Shown: positions 1 through 11,386, counted from the stretch's first letter. The stretch: DNA of 64,000 nt from Adiantum capillus-veneris (GCA_014529385.2 CM043965.1:60296433-60360432), one strand, 5' to 3'. Notes: generated by a model not told the origin, from the letters alone. Program-made: numbers and translations.

Positions 1-239
1 TCCATTTCCCTCTCCTGCAATGTCTACTTGATCTTCAGCCATTCATTGTGATCTTGGCTAGAGGACCTGCCTTGCATTTTCTTGAGGCCTAACTCCTCAA
101 ATCTATATTTGAAGAGTGATATCGCCTGGCTGTTATACTTTTTGATCATAGGCCCTACTCTCTTGATTGTAGTTTGTATATTTTACTTAATCTTTTTCAT
201 ACATCGATCCTTTCTAGGGTGATGTTCTGATTCATCTCT

Positions 240-1780
240 TCCACAGTCCTAAACAGTAGAGCCTTAAAGTGAGCGTCTTTGAAATAATTTGGGAGCCAAG
301 GAGACTAAATAATTCTCATTGGATGGGCTTTCAGGGATTATTGGTGTGACTCTTTTCATCTCCACCACATTAACCTGCACATCGGTGTTCTCTTTGTTGC
401 AAATCATGGTCTCTTTCCCCTCACCTACATTTGTGACTTTGTTATTCCTTATATACACCACAGTCTTTTGTGCAGTTGATTCCTTGACAAGGGATTGATT
501 GTCATCCCTTGAAGCGTCATCTTGCATTGTAGGATTGTCACTTAATTTTTCCTTCAAGGGGCAATCCTTGGCAAAGTGCCCAAATTTATTACATTTGAAG
601 CACACCCCGAAGTAGCTTCCAAAATTAAGGGCAATTGTAATTAGGCCAGCTCCACTATTGATCACCATTCTTTTTGGGGGTGTCTTAGAAACATTCCATC
701 CTATGAAACCCCGATTGGAGGTTCTTCCCAGACCTCTCTTGTTAGTAACAAACACAGGGTTGCCCAATTGGCTAGCAAGCAACCTAATATTATCCCAAAA
801 CCAACTAGGCAAGCCCGCGAACTCAACCCACATAGGGTGTACCCAATCTCAGCAGAGTCAAGAGACAGGTTCCCACAGAACCACGTAGATAATGGTCCTA
901 TTAAATATTAGGGAACCTTTTACAAGGATCTTTGAGACATCAGCATCCTCCTTGAACCTCACTGAGTAGAAGATACTTTCAATTTGCTGCCCCATGCCCA
1001 AGAATTTGAGGTCCTTGAATCCATTGAATCAACTCATACCTATTCAGAACTTTCCCACTAAATCCAAACACAAGTGTTCATTTAGCCTGCAAAGCTAATT
1101 GCTTCTTGATAAGTGATGGTGGAATTGCAATAGTGATTGCCTCCACTACGTCAACTTATTGCGGCAAAGACTTCTTCAGAGCGATGAAGGTGCGATCCGC
1201 TAGGCTTTCCTCACAGATTCCATTGTAATCAACTTGCGAGCTAGATCTTTTGTTCCCATTTGAACGTGCTTCTATTTGTCTGTTAACAAATTTTAGTTCT
1301 TTTATGAGTCGAGCCTTTTCATTTTTCAATTTCTCATGACCTTCGTCCCTTGGGGCCTCAATAGAAGTGACTTTTGCATAGTCTTTAGAGCTAGTACCCT
1401 TCAATATGCTTGCGAATGATATTTGTGGTTTGAGAGTTGCAGAGCCGGAGGCCGTCTTGTTTCCACTCGTAAAGATCAAGCCCTGAGGAACAAGTACTTT
1501 GAGGGTCTTCACCTTGAATGTAAATCCTAGCTTGGTCGCACTCTTTTTCATTGTCTACAGCAGAGAAGACCATTTTTGTCAAAACAACTTTTTTATCCAC
1601 CAGGGATGGGCTCCTTGGTGACCTTTCACTCAACCTTGAGGAATCATGTGAGGGTTGCAAAATAAGACCACTCCCCTCATCCATCAGTATGATCTCCTCA
1701 TGCGACATCAATTTTCCCGTTGCGAGAAACTGCGAGAATTTAATGATATCTTCTTCCGTTGGAAGAGACTCTACATCCAT
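240..1780 (-). pseudogene. LINE (L1-type) ORF1, gag-like RNA-binding protein, broken
   Basis: Reads right to left. A plausible ATG lies at 1780-1778, followed by MDVESLPTEEDIIKF. The frame changes near 1550, and stops between about 1150 and 840 break it further. The C-terminal part (833-264) is open and carries a CCHC zinc knuckle, CFKCNKFGHFAKDC, at 561-602. It is preceded by WVEFAGLPSWFWDNI and, further upstream, FKEDADVSKILVKGSLIFN, which resemble the DUF4283 plus zinc-knuckle arrangement of plant L1 ORF1 proteins. Such proteins bind the element RNA in a ribonucleoprotein particle. ORF2 would lie to the left, outside the window. An LTR-element gag is the alternative, but the WVEFAGLP block just before the knuckle favours a LINE. 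The gene is inactive. Confidence 0.65.
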
Positions 1781-1814
1781 GGCAAGCAAGGCTATGGAGC
1801 GAGGCCTATGGGAA

Positions 1815-1842
1815 GGGGGGGGGGGGGGGGGGGGGGGGGGGG
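1815..1842. repeat. Uninterrupted run of 28 G
   Basis: Twenty-eight consecutive G residues (C on the minus strand) just upstream of the ORF1 ATG. On the minus strand the run reads as a proline stretch in an upstream-extended frame. It has G-quadruplex potential, and its true length is uncertain because such runs are error-prone in sequencing. Confidence 0.9.
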
Positions 1843-2645
1843 AGAGGATGGTGGGAACAAGCCTTGCCCAAGGACCAAGGACCAATTGAGCACCGAAGAA
1901 GTGAAAAAAAGAGGCACACCCAAGATAATAAGAGATAATGCCGAAGAAGAGAAAGATTTGAGTGCCTAAGATAAGTAGACTAGAATGCTGGGATAATAAG
2001 CGCAATAAATACACTGAAGATAAATTACCTGTGAGCAGCAAAGAAGAGAAAAATATCAGGCTTTGCGACTTGGCGAGACAAAAGCCCCACTGTTAACTAC
2101 ACCCAAGGCGATGCCCTCTTGAAGACAATAGAGTGAGAGCAAACTTAAAAAGCACCCAAAAAAGCTGTAAACTACAAGCAGGCTCAAGGTAAGGCCCATG
2201 CTAGTTGAAGCGGTCTTCTTCTCCGAAATCCTTCAAAGCCCTCAGACTAAGATCGTGACCCCCTCAGACTTTCATCACAACCCTCAGACTTTCATCGTGT
2301 GAGACCCACGATGAGACCCAGTATGTTGCTACAGTCTTTTTATCATTTCTTTTACAGATAATTTAACATGATCCTTTCTTTCAGTTGAAGGTAAAACTCA
2401 AGTATTTCAAGACAAAGGGTTTTCATTATAAAGACATTGATATTTTTTTAAGGGCAAGGCATCGTGCAGGCGACAGATGGATGAGAGAGATGAAGACGCA
2501 CGCATCACTCATCGCTCAATGGCAAGGCAAGAGTGGACAAAAGAGAGGGTGGTTGTAGTTGTGGTGCTATTCATCATACCCTTAGTAGAATGGTGGAGCA
2601 TCCCTATATCCCCGCTATCAGACAAGACAATAGAGGCCAATTCCT

Positions 2646-2688
<43 letters not shown>

Positions 2689-3766
2689 TTTCGCATGCAA
2701 GATCTGCCTTGGTGTGGGTCTTGTGTGCTTCATGTCATGTTCTTGTGCTTTGCCTACTTGTTGGCATGGTCATGCGCTGCAGGTAGGGCTCAATTGAGCC
2801 TATCTTGGTGTTGCAAGGGCCTCCATGGACAACTTTTGTTTGCATCACCCAGTTGCTCACTATCATCCATGACCTTGGAGCTCATTGATAGTCGACACAG
2901 TAGGTGTGTTGAGTAGGGATGGCATGAGAGAGAGGATGATGCTCACAATGCAGAGGGTGAGCTTGCGCAGCTCACACAACAAAGAGAATGCAAGCGGTCG
3001 GTATGGTGTGCGATGCAGGCAAGGCTACAGGATGAGGGAAGAGAAAGAGGGGCAGAAATTTGCAAAGCCAACCATGGCAAGAGACGGGGCGAGGGGGGTG
3101 GGTCTATGTTCAATGGTGTACCCTGGTTTGAGGCAAAGTGATCACCAAGCATCCCTTGTCATCTAGGAGTGATGGTGGCCTGCTTTTCTCAGACTTCTGT
3201 GAGAGGTTGCATGAAGTGCACAAGGGCTATGGTAGGCTTTGCGAAGACAGATGCAGACAAGGTGATGGTGGGGTGCGCGGCCCGAGGGGGGGGGAAGTTA
3301 CTGTTCTTTTCCTTTTGAATTCAGAGAGATGATGCAAATCATGACTTAATTAATTAATAAAGTACGAAGTGGACACAGTGTGCACCCATGTCTTCTTAAT
3401 AGGAAACTTGAAAGATCCCTTGGGCTTTGGGCTTAGGAGAAAGCAAGGGGCAGACTTTTCCTTAAAAATCAGTAGTATGTATACCCCTCAAATTCCAAAT
3501 TTTCCCTTTTATCTGTTTTGGTTGGATTCTTCATTCTACCCTTTATTATTTTTTGACAATTGAGATCCCTTTTTGGCTTTCTAAAAGAAACCCTTAGTGT
3601 TGGGATGGGTTAGGGGGACTTTCATAGTTTTCAGTGCATGCAGGATGGAGACTTACTGTTTTCAGTGCATGCATGATGGAGACTTACTCAAATTCACATC
3701 CTGTCTTTACTTTTCTTGCATTCTCTTGTTTTAGAATGCTATAGTGAAGTTTCACCTTACATAATT
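1843..3766. other. Gene-free stretch with one CT microsatellite
   Basis: I see no recognisable coding domain on either strand. Open frames here are short and in several cases are created by the CT tract at 2649-2684. The text at 3530-3580 (TTTTTGACAATTGAGATCC) recurs near 37125 and 38220, so the right part belongs to the noncoding repeat family described at 35-39 kb. Two short near-identical phrases (TTTTCAGTGCATGCA) stand at about 3628 and 3658. Confidence 0.5.
2649..2684. repeat. (CT)18 microsatellite
   Basis: Perfect CT dinucleotide tract of 36 bp ending at CTCTGTC. Confidence 0.95.
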
Positions 3767-4250
3767 ATAGTAAACTTTACACACACACATGCATATATGC
3801 ATTCTATTGTTTTAGAATGCTAAAGTGAAGCTTTCTAATAAATTCTGGCTTGAGAGCATCTTGCCAGATTTCCACTAATTCGACACGCTTGCAAAATTAG
3901 AGGGACATATTTTAATTATCTCTTTTTATTTCACCTTTCATTTCACAAATTCACATGGCTTTACATTTCTTGTGTTTTATAGCTTGATTTCAATTAGTGT
4001 TAACATTCATAGTAAACTTCACACACACCCATGCATATATGCATTCTATTGTTTTAGAATGCTAAAGTAAAGCTTTCTAATAAATTTTGGCTTGAGAGCA
4101 TCTTGCCAGATTCCCACTAATTCGACATGCTTGCAAAATTAGAGGGACATATTTTAATTATCTCTTTTTATTTCACATTTCATTTCACAAATTCACATGG
4201 CTTTACATTTCTTGCATTTTATAGCTTGATTCCAATTAGTGTTAACATTC
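3767..4250. repeat. Tandem duplication, 2 x 242 bp
   Basis: Copy 1 is 3767-4008 and copy 2 is 4009-4250. Both start ATAGTAAACTT(T/C)ACAC and end GTTAACATTC. They differ at only about ten positions by eye, including a few single-base changes such as GTGAAG/GTAAAG and TGTTTTAT/CATTTTAT. The copies are AT-rich with no coding signal. The equal lengths point to unequal exchange or replication slippage in fairly recent time. Confidence 0.85.
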
Positions 4251-4890
4251 AGAAAAGTCTCTTTTATTAAGTGGCCATTGATTGAGTTTCCTTCTCACAC
4301 AAAAAAAAACCGAAAATACTAGCAAAAATTTTGAGATTTGTAAAATGTTTGGACGACTTTCTCACATATTTCATCCGTTTTTCTTTTGTTTACCATGGTT
4401 TGCAGCTAGCTAGTCTTGATTTTCAATCGGCTAAAAACTAAGCTGATGCAATCCTTTCCCAAACACTAATACTAGTTTAAACAGTTTTATCACTTTCTTA
4501 TTTTTTTTAAAAGCCGTCGTGATCCTTTTACTTTTTTATTTCACATTTCATTTCACAGTCTCACATGGCTTGACTTTTCTTACATTCTATAACTTAATTT
4601 TAGTCAATATTAAAGAAAGTCTCTTTTATTAAGCGATCGTCGGCTGAGTTTCCTCTCCACAAAGAAGAGAACTAGAAATACTAGCATAAAATTTAAATTT
4701 TGTAGGATTTTTGAACTTTTTTTTCACATATTTCACCGGTTTTTCTTCCCTTTACCATGGTTTGCAACTAGCTAGTCTCCATTTTCAACCGGCTCAAGGC
4801 TAAGCTGAGGCAATCTTTTCTTGAAGTAAAGTAAACCTAATGATTTTATCACGTTCTAATTGTTTTAAAAAGCCACCGTGATTCTTTCAC
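4165..4890. repeat. Diverged tandem repeat of about 365 bp
   Basis: A second, older period overlaps the 242-bp pair. The block starting TTTTTATTTCACATTTCATT near 4166 recurs near 4529, and the following text runs parallel: AGTCTCTTTTATTAAG, CATATTTCA(T)CCGGT/CCGTT, TTTACCATGGTTTGCA, GCTAGCTAGTCT and AAAGCC(G/A)(T/C)CGTGAT. The copies are perhaps 75-80% alike by eye. There is no coding signal. Confidence 0.7.
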
Positions 4891-5323
4891 TTGTTTTTTT
4901 AGTGCTTAGCATGTTATTTGTCACAAATTACCTTATGTATGTCCAAAAATGATGAAGCAATTTATTTCCAAAACCTACATAACCAACTCAAATTCTAGTT
5001 TTAGCATCTTGTATTGATAGACAATCAATCTTCTTATGGAAAGCTACAAATTTTTTAATCTTTGGAGATATTTAATCTCACAACCAGGGGTATTCGGGGA
5101 ATTTGGACAATTTTAAAGGGCATTTTGGGAATTTATGACAAATTATTACGGGTAGTTGAATGAGGTGCATGTCTGGACAGGTGGCGTAAATACGTTGAAT
5201 TCTCACAAAATCTGTGGCTTGATGAGTGCGGCAACATAGGCGGGCCAATTGGAAAACATGGAAGGTGCAATTGGCATAGCTGTCGATAGAGGACGGAGAG
5301 GGGATGACGAGACGTAAGGCATA

Positions 5324-5383
<60 letters not shown>

Positions 5384-5960
5384 CAATGGTCCATCACAAG
5401 GCTACCCTTCACCGAGCACAATTGGCCACGTACTTTGTTCACAAAGTAGAGGATACGGCTCCGACGTGCTCAAGTCAATTTGAAACACTTTGTTTAGATG
5501 TAATCTATCGCGATTCTGAAAAGGGGGTGACGTGAGAGAGAGAGAGAGAGAGAGAGATTTTTGTGGCGATCATTTGCGCTAGCATGTGGCGCGAGGAGAC
5601 AGAGGCAGCCAAAGAGAGTGCAGGCAAAGGCACACTCTTTGCCATGGACGTGACCGATAGAGCACGATTAGATCAGAAGAGAGGTCATTTTATTCAAGAG
5701 GGATTCCTTAATCAAATTTAGAACAAAATCCATATGTTCGTGAAGGAAGAGAGCTCATTTTATTCAAAGTCAAAATGGTACGAAGAGGGGTTTTTTCCAA
5801 TCATTGATATTTCACTATCTTAAAAGTCTATACCATTAAATATGTGGTGAGAGGTTGTTCTTATTTTTGTATGGCGGCATTTAAAGGAGCCTCCAAAGAT
5901 CCCCAATCAAATTATCATTGATTGGAAAAGAAACAATTTTCTTGGGCTTGACTTTTGAGG
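4891..5960. repeat. Copy of a noncoding repeat family, with CT and GA tracts
   Basis: Blocks here recur elsewhere in the window. The phrase around 4993-5030 (CTAGTTTTAGCATCTTGTAT) appears inverted at about 35622-35670 and 36310-36360, and direct at about 39150-39180. The phrase at 5085-5150 (CATTTTGGGAATTT and neighbours) recurs at 38385-38445 and 39210-39245. A (TC)26 tract is at 5327-5379 and a 24-bp GA tract at 5534-5557. I see no protein-coding content. Confidence 0.6.
5327..5379. repeat. (TC)26 microsatellite
   Basis: Perfect 53-bp TC tract. Confidence 0.95.
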
Positions 5961-5981
5961 TCACGTCAATTCTACAATTCA

Positions 5982-6074
5982 GACTCTGAAATTTTATCAC
6001 CAATGAATTATAGGTAGACAGTTATTATAATCAACCAAGAAATTCATAGTACAAATTGAGAGGTATGAGCATTG
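5982..6074. repeat. Direct repeat, left copy (93 bp)
   Basis: Matches 7162-7285. Shared landmarks are GACTCTGAAA, TTATCACCAATGAATTATAG, CAGTTATTATAATCAACCAA and AATTCATAGTACAAATTGAG. The two copies bracket about 1.1 kb that includes a LINE ORF1 fragment. Confidence 0.85.
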
Positions 6075-6479
6075 AAAATAATCCATACATTGATTGACAA
6101 AGAGGGCCAACCACCTTGAGACCACAAGAAACAACAAAGAGCCAAGACTTAAACTTGGGTTTGCCACCAAGGAGAAAGCTATGTCACAGCAATCCCCTTG
6201 ACCACCAAGCCAGGGCACTAAGAACTAATTGTCGTAAGATGAGGCTAGCAAATCCATCTCTTTCTCTACTTAAGCCGGCTAACTATGTTAGTGCTTGTCT
6301 TACTGCCATTAATCTTAACAATGTGGTTGATGATGTCTATGTTTATATCCTAGACATCGCTCGTAATCAGTGCAGGGGCCAGATTCACTGGATGTGTGCA
6401 TCACAAAGGACGAGTTAAATGTTGGCTCATGTCTATCCTACATCTCCTCAGTCGGACTCTCAATCTCTCTGCTTTTCAC

Positions 6480-6990
6480 ACCCAAAGGTCCAATTGGCGC
6501 AAGCTAGGGGTTTTCAAATGTTGATAGGTCCTAACCAAAGGGTCCACCATTTGTAGGTGTTGTCTCCTGCATCTCAATTGTTGGGCAATTAGTCACTTTA
6601 ACCACTTCCTCTTCAGTCATATCTTGGTGAGCAGTCGGGGTGACAATCACTTCCACCACCTCCTCTCTAGTTATCTCCTGGTTGTTTGTCTTGTCAACCA
6701 GATTATTAACCCTCTTTCGAGGCTTGGCTAGTGACCTGACTCCAAGTTGTCATGATCGCGTGATTGTGGGAATTTTTGCCCCGAGATAGTTTTGGGCATA
6801 GTACTGACCAATCTAATGACATTTGTAGCAAGCATTGGAAAACGATGCAAATGCCACCTCTTGCCGAAGGGCACCCAATCTACCTAGATTAAGATCCAAA
6901 TATCTCTAAGATAGGCATGCTCATGTTCCACAATAAGCAGACTTTTGAATCCAAGCCTGCTCTAACCTAGTGCCGCTTCTAGATGAGCAT
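6480..6990 (-). pseudogene. LINE ORF1 fragment with decayed zinc knuckle
   Basis: On the minus strand a frame near 6820 reads ACYKCH followed after a stop by IGQYYAQN, which resembles a CCHC knuckle of an L1 ORF1. A charged, low-complexity tail follows (VNNLVDKTNNQEITREEVVEV), as is common after the knuckle in these proteins. Upstream (about 6850-6960) weak traces of the preceding domain are visible. The piece is short and full of stops, so it is only a remnant. An LTR-element gag cannot be excluded. Confidence 0.35.
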
Positions 6991-7161
6991 GCTATACACG
7001 CGCCAACAAATAAACAATGGAGTCGATGTGTTTCTAAAGTACCTACTCTTACGATCGCATTTTGCAAACCAAAATGCATATGATGCATGAATAATAAGTT
7101 GACGATTCACAATGAATAGTTTCTACATATGTGAATCTATACTATATATAATGAAAATTTT

Positions 7162-7285
7162 GACTCTGAAAATTTATCACCAATGAATTATAGCTAAACA
7201 GTTATTATAATCAACCAAGAAATGCTAAACAGTTATTATAATCAACCAATAAATTCATAGTACAAATTGAGAGGTGTGAGCATTG
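7162..7285. repeat. Direct repeat, right copy (124 bp) with internal duplication
   Basis: Same sequence as 5982-6074 but with an extra in-copy duplication of about 31 bp (GCTAAACAGTTATTATAATC occurs twice, about 7192 and 7224). Confidence 0.85.
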
Positions 7286-7487
7286 CTTATATCAATACTA
7301 TATCTAATGTGCATTGCAAAGGAGCCTGCCATGTGGTGAGATCTAAGCATGTTTGCCCCCAAGCCCTTTGCACCTTGCATGGCCATGCTAGAACTGGGTA
7401 CCAAGCATATTTGAAGGAGCGTGGGCACCAAGGAGCATTGAAGGAGTGGTGGGCAAACCCATGATAACAAAAAAAGGGGGGTAATTT

Positions 7488-7488
<1 letters not shown>

Positions 7489-7537
<49 letters not shown>

Positions 7538-7544
7538 CCCCCCC
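7489..7544. repeat. (CT)23 followed by C10
   Basis: Perfect CT tract 7489-7534 running into ten C residues 7535-7544. Confidence 0.95.
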
Positions 7545-7599
7545 GGCCAACCAATCCTCACCATCATCTTCTATAGCTAGGCTCTACCCATTTCCATCA

Positions 7600-8575
7600 T
7601 CATCACTCGAGACCCTTCCCATTGCCATCATCTTCTGCAATGGAGCTATCAAAAGAGGCTTTGCACATTTCCATCATCGCTCGAGGCTCTATCGAGTGCA
7701 TTCCCTCCAGTGCTTGATTGCGGTACCTGATATTCCCTTCAGTCAAGGTGAGCATGAAAGAGAGAGAGAAGTGTACGACATTTGGCTTTATAATATCATC
7801 ATGGATTCTTTTTCCTATATTAGTGCCTTGCGTAGTACCACATGCCTTCAAGATACAAGCATAGGTGATTACAACTTGAGAGATTTCATTGCTTTGCTTC
7901 TACTCAAAAAACGAAGATAATCTTGGCCTTGCCCCTATTTGGCATATCCAAAAATCAATGCACTCCAATTGACAACATCCCAATGAGGCGGCTCCTTAAG
8001 TGTTTTTGTGCGTTTTGAAATAGACCACATTTGGCGCACATGCAACTAAGGTGGAAAGCATCACGTTTTCTTTCATCAGTTCCTAACTAACAATGTCGTC
8101 ATGAATTCTTTTGCATGTATCAACATCTTGAGTGGTTTCATGAGAGCATCTAGAGAGATGCCCTCGCTTAACATCTATTCAAAACAACCTTGAGCTTCCT
8201 AGCCTTGGCCCTATTTGGCATGTCCTGAAATTAATCAAGTCCAAGAGACAACATCCCGAATAGGTAGCTCCTTAAGCACTTAGGCTATGCTTTTTGAAGT
8301 ACACCAAATTTGGCATAGATCTTGAGCAAGGCACTGCCAAGCATGGTATTTTCATTCAACAACCATTGGCTAACAATACCATCATGAACTTGTTTTGCCC
8401 ATATTAGTGTCTTGAGTAGTGCCACATGCCTTGAAAATGGAAACATAGATAATTGCATTCAAAGAGATGTCCTCACTTTGCATCCTCTAAAACAAGCCCA
8501 AAGCTTCTTGACCCTGCCCCTGCCCCTGTTGGGCATGTCTTGCAATCAAAACACTCCAAGAGAGGGCATCTCGAA
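7600..8575 (-). pseudogene. Pentatricopeptide repeat (PPR, PLS-type) pseudogene
   Basis: Three repeat units of about 300 bp each can be read on the minus strand. The first (about 8575-8400) reads DALSWSVLIARHAQQGQG, then MQSEDISLNAIIYVSIFKAC and GTTQDTNMG. The second (about 8270-8150) reads LPIRDVVSWT, LISGHAK and MLSEGISLDALM. The third (about 7980-7800) reads DVVNWSALIFGYAK and later KACGTTQGTNIGKRIHDDII. These are classic P/L/S motifs of plant organellar RNA-editing and processing factors. Several in-frame stops and frame changes break every unit, so it is not functional. Start and C-terminal E/DYW domains are not visible. The flanks show no intact gene. I am confident of the family and unsure of the exact borders. 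Confidence 0.75.
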
Positions 8576-8599
8576 TTGGCACATAAAATAGTATATACA

Positions 8600-9660
8600 A
8601 GAAAATTCCATGGAGGGTAAAATCATATACAAGAGGGTAATATGCATAGTTTATACTTCTTAAAAAGATTGGATAATGAATGACGCTGGTATGTCATTTT
8701 TGTTTTCTTTGCATCTAAATGTGAACATACCTCTATGGACACACAAATATGTGTTTAACTACGTAGATGGTATAGGTATATCTCGATTGCACTAAGGAAG
8801 ACATGTTATGTTCAAATTCAAAGAAACGTTGTTTTTGGCACTTGAATGAATTCAATGTCATCCTAGGGTAGCTGCCATTACAAGGACTGGAAAGAATGAG
8901 CCAATTGAATGAGTCCATTTTAAGGTTATTATAATTATAATTGGAGTTTTTTTTCTTCTTTGTTTTTTTGTTTTTTGGGTCATGGTTGGGGATAGAAAGA
9001 TTGGCTTTAGAATGGACATAACATTTCAAGAGGCCTATTGCCTTGCCCTCCAATCTTTTGCACAACCACTCTACTGGTATCCCCTTTTGGTAGGTGGAAG
9101 CCTTACATTTAATACCAAGGAAATAGGCAGCTGCAAAGCAAAGCAGGTGGTACTATGTTCACAGAGCATCTTGACCATTGCAAGGATTTCCTGTACTTCA
9201 AGCGGCTTGACACTGCTAGTACACTGGTCCTTCCCAACATTGTCATGCACCCTTCTATCTGTCGTAAGGCTGGCAATAGCTAAACTACATAGGGAAACCG
9301 CAACAAAAGAGCCTTGTAACTTGGATTGCATATGCACCAGCAAGTGCAGTAGACTTTCATCAGCCCGCACTTTGGATTCTTTCACTTGCACCTTAGTCTA
9401 CAACAAAAGACAAAAAGAGCATGGTAAGGTATAGGTTAGTTGTGCACATGTATCAAACAAAAGGTTCTAGTTTTAAAATCACAAACACTTATGAGATGAT
9501 AGGTTATGTCAATCTAACTATCAAGAGAGGTGCCCTCATAGAGAGGAAACCCCAAGTCATTGAATGTCTTTTTCATTGTTTTTATTTTCACCTGAAGATC
9601 CATTTTTCACGTTGCATTCAAATCACAACTCTGTTATAAAGTCTGCAGTTCATTGGCAGC
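8600..9660. other. No recognised gene; one unidentified minus-strand frame at 9071-9391
   Basis: The stretch has no domain I can name. A minus-strand frame at 9391-9071 encodes about 106 residues (starting MQVKESKVRADESLLHLLVH) with no obvious repeat or low-complexity bias. It might be an exon of a broken host gene, possibly linked to the frame at 9662-10180, but a chance frame is equally likely. Confidence 0.25.
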
Positions 9661-9661
9661 A

Positions 9662-10180
9662 TCATGCATCTTCTATCGCATGACCACAACAATTGGACTG
9701 ACATTTGCATTGCTTGCAATACCCTTGCGGCTTCCAGCTCTTGTTGTGTATTTTTGTGAGATTCTTTTTAGCATCTTGCAATCGTGTTCTCAAATGAAGG
9801 AAAATTGTTACGATGAGTTGCAAATCCTCCAAGTCAAAAAATGAAAGGCTTTCCACCTCCTGTTGACTGCTACAGTAAGACAACGTTGTGCCCTTTGAAG
9901 CTGACCTATTGCTCATACCTACTTGGCCTGAGTTGTCCTCCCACATTTCAGTTGATTCATCCTCATGTTTTGGAACTTGATGTTGGGAATTAAGCATCCT
10001 CCACTTGTTTAAATGGCCCTCATAGTAGGCCTTCTCACAAAGATCTTGAAAATACAACACAATGAGCTCATCCCAATTGAACTTCATGGTTGTACCGCTT
10101 GCAATCAACACAAGATTGAATTCCTTGACAAATATTTTGCAAATGTGGAGGTGATTTCCATGTTTGTTGGACCCTTTTGG
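9662..10180 (-). pseudogene. Possible Myb/SANT-like domain protein fragment
   Basis: A minus-strand frame is open from about 10150 to 9662. Its start (ICKIFVKEFNLVLIASGTTM) is followed by KFNWDELIVLYFQDLCEKAY and YEGHLNKWRML. The spacing of W, F, Y and the LxxKWxxL block resembles the plant Myb/SANT-like domain found in LIMYB-type proteins and Harbinger-associated proteins, where the later element is usually QLKNKWDxLK. After that comes an acidic, Ser-rich linker and a leucine-rich segment. This rests on pattern only. No start codon or full domain is clear, and the gene is probably a remnant. Confidence 0.3.
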
Positions 10181-11170
10181 TAGACCTTATAATGTAACTA
10201 CATCACCTGCTCATACATGTCATTGAGGATGCATCTACATTTAATGCAATACTAGCTAGGATTCTTCATTTTTTAAAACACAGTGAACCATTCCACATCA
10301 CTGAGCTGCTCCCACCTCACCAATTTGGGATCCGAGCAAGTCATAGAGAGGCCATAAGTAGCATTGAGATCTTCCATAGTTACAGATAATTTCTCTTGCA
10401 ATGGGATCTCCACCTTGGGAGCTATCCATTTGATTGCACACATGCAATAGGAACCTTAGCAAAAACCAAAAGGCTCCATGATCAAGAGAGTAGATTTGAC
10501 AAAATACATTCCATGTAAATATGTAATGCCCCCCTCTCTCTGGCTGTGAATGGAAAATCCAGTGCTCATTGGGAAGCCGATCCAGGACTGTAAGGGATTA
10601 CCACATGGCCTCTCAACCGTAATAAAAAATTCCAATGAGGTGAGAAAAAGAGAGCATGCAATGCCTCAGGGAACTAACATTGCAAGGACTACACCATAGA
10701 AGACTGATGAAAAAAAAAAAGAAAATGATGTGCAAGCTAGGAATATTGCAGCTATGAAGAGAATAGAGTGAAGCCCCACAAAGTCCATAATTGCAATGGA
10801 AAAACCACCCCATGACATCGTTTTATGTCCTCATCCCAGCTGAAAATGGCAACCCCTATGGTTCAAAGGATTGTGTTTTCACCCACATATAGTAAGAAAG
10901 ATGATGGTTGGAAATAGGGTTCCAACATCTCCTATAAGCTCTTCAAATCCAAAGCTAGAGTGGTTGGGCTTTTGAAAGAAGCCCTACCATATCATCTCAA
11001 AACCCCTTTGGTGATGCATGATTCCAACTATAAGAGTTTCATGATAATTGAGCTATGAAGCTCACAGATTGTGAATGGGGATGTTCAAATGGAAGAGGAC
11101 CGCAAGAATGCAAGCATGGAGAAAAAGCTCCTTGATATTGATAATTACATACCTCTATCTCAATAATAGA
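10181..11170. other. Gene-free stretch before the LINE endonuclease
   Basis: No clear coding domain is seen. The text from about 10840 onwards may belong to the 5' part of the LINE whose ORF2 follows, but I cannot match it to a domain. Confidence 0.3.
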
Positions 11171-11381
11171 AGAGTTTTCTATTCAAAATTTGAATGGGAA
11201 AGGTATTAAGACCCGGCAAAAGAGCTTCCTCTTCTCGGAGGAGATTAAGAAAAGATAGGATGTCAATTGTTGGTCCATCCTAGAGCACCACCTGGATGCT
11301 TCTAGCAAAAGAAGGCTAACATTGGGAAAAAAACTAGTCTTCTATAAAGAACGAGCTCATGGGTTTTATGGAATCCTTACA
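11171..11381 (+). pseudogene. LINE (L1-type) ORF2, N-terminal endonuclease part, segment 1 of 3
   Basis: Forward-strand text reads SIQNLNGKGIKTRQK, then LVFYKERAHGFYGILT, which fits the start of an apurinic/apyrimidinic-type endonuclease domain (N-x-NG and the later GFYGxLT block). It is cut at 11381 by gypsy C. The continuation, in the same sense and frame, is at 29326. A stop interrupts this segment. The LINE is therefore the oldest layer at this place. In an active element this domain nicks target DNA to prime reverse transcription. Confidence 0.65.
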
Positions 11382-11386
11382 ATGGT

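Noticed and set aside
2477-3332. Overlapping open frames in the 2.5-3.3 kb region
   Set aside because: Short, overlapping on both strands, partly made by the CT tract, and without any recognised domain.
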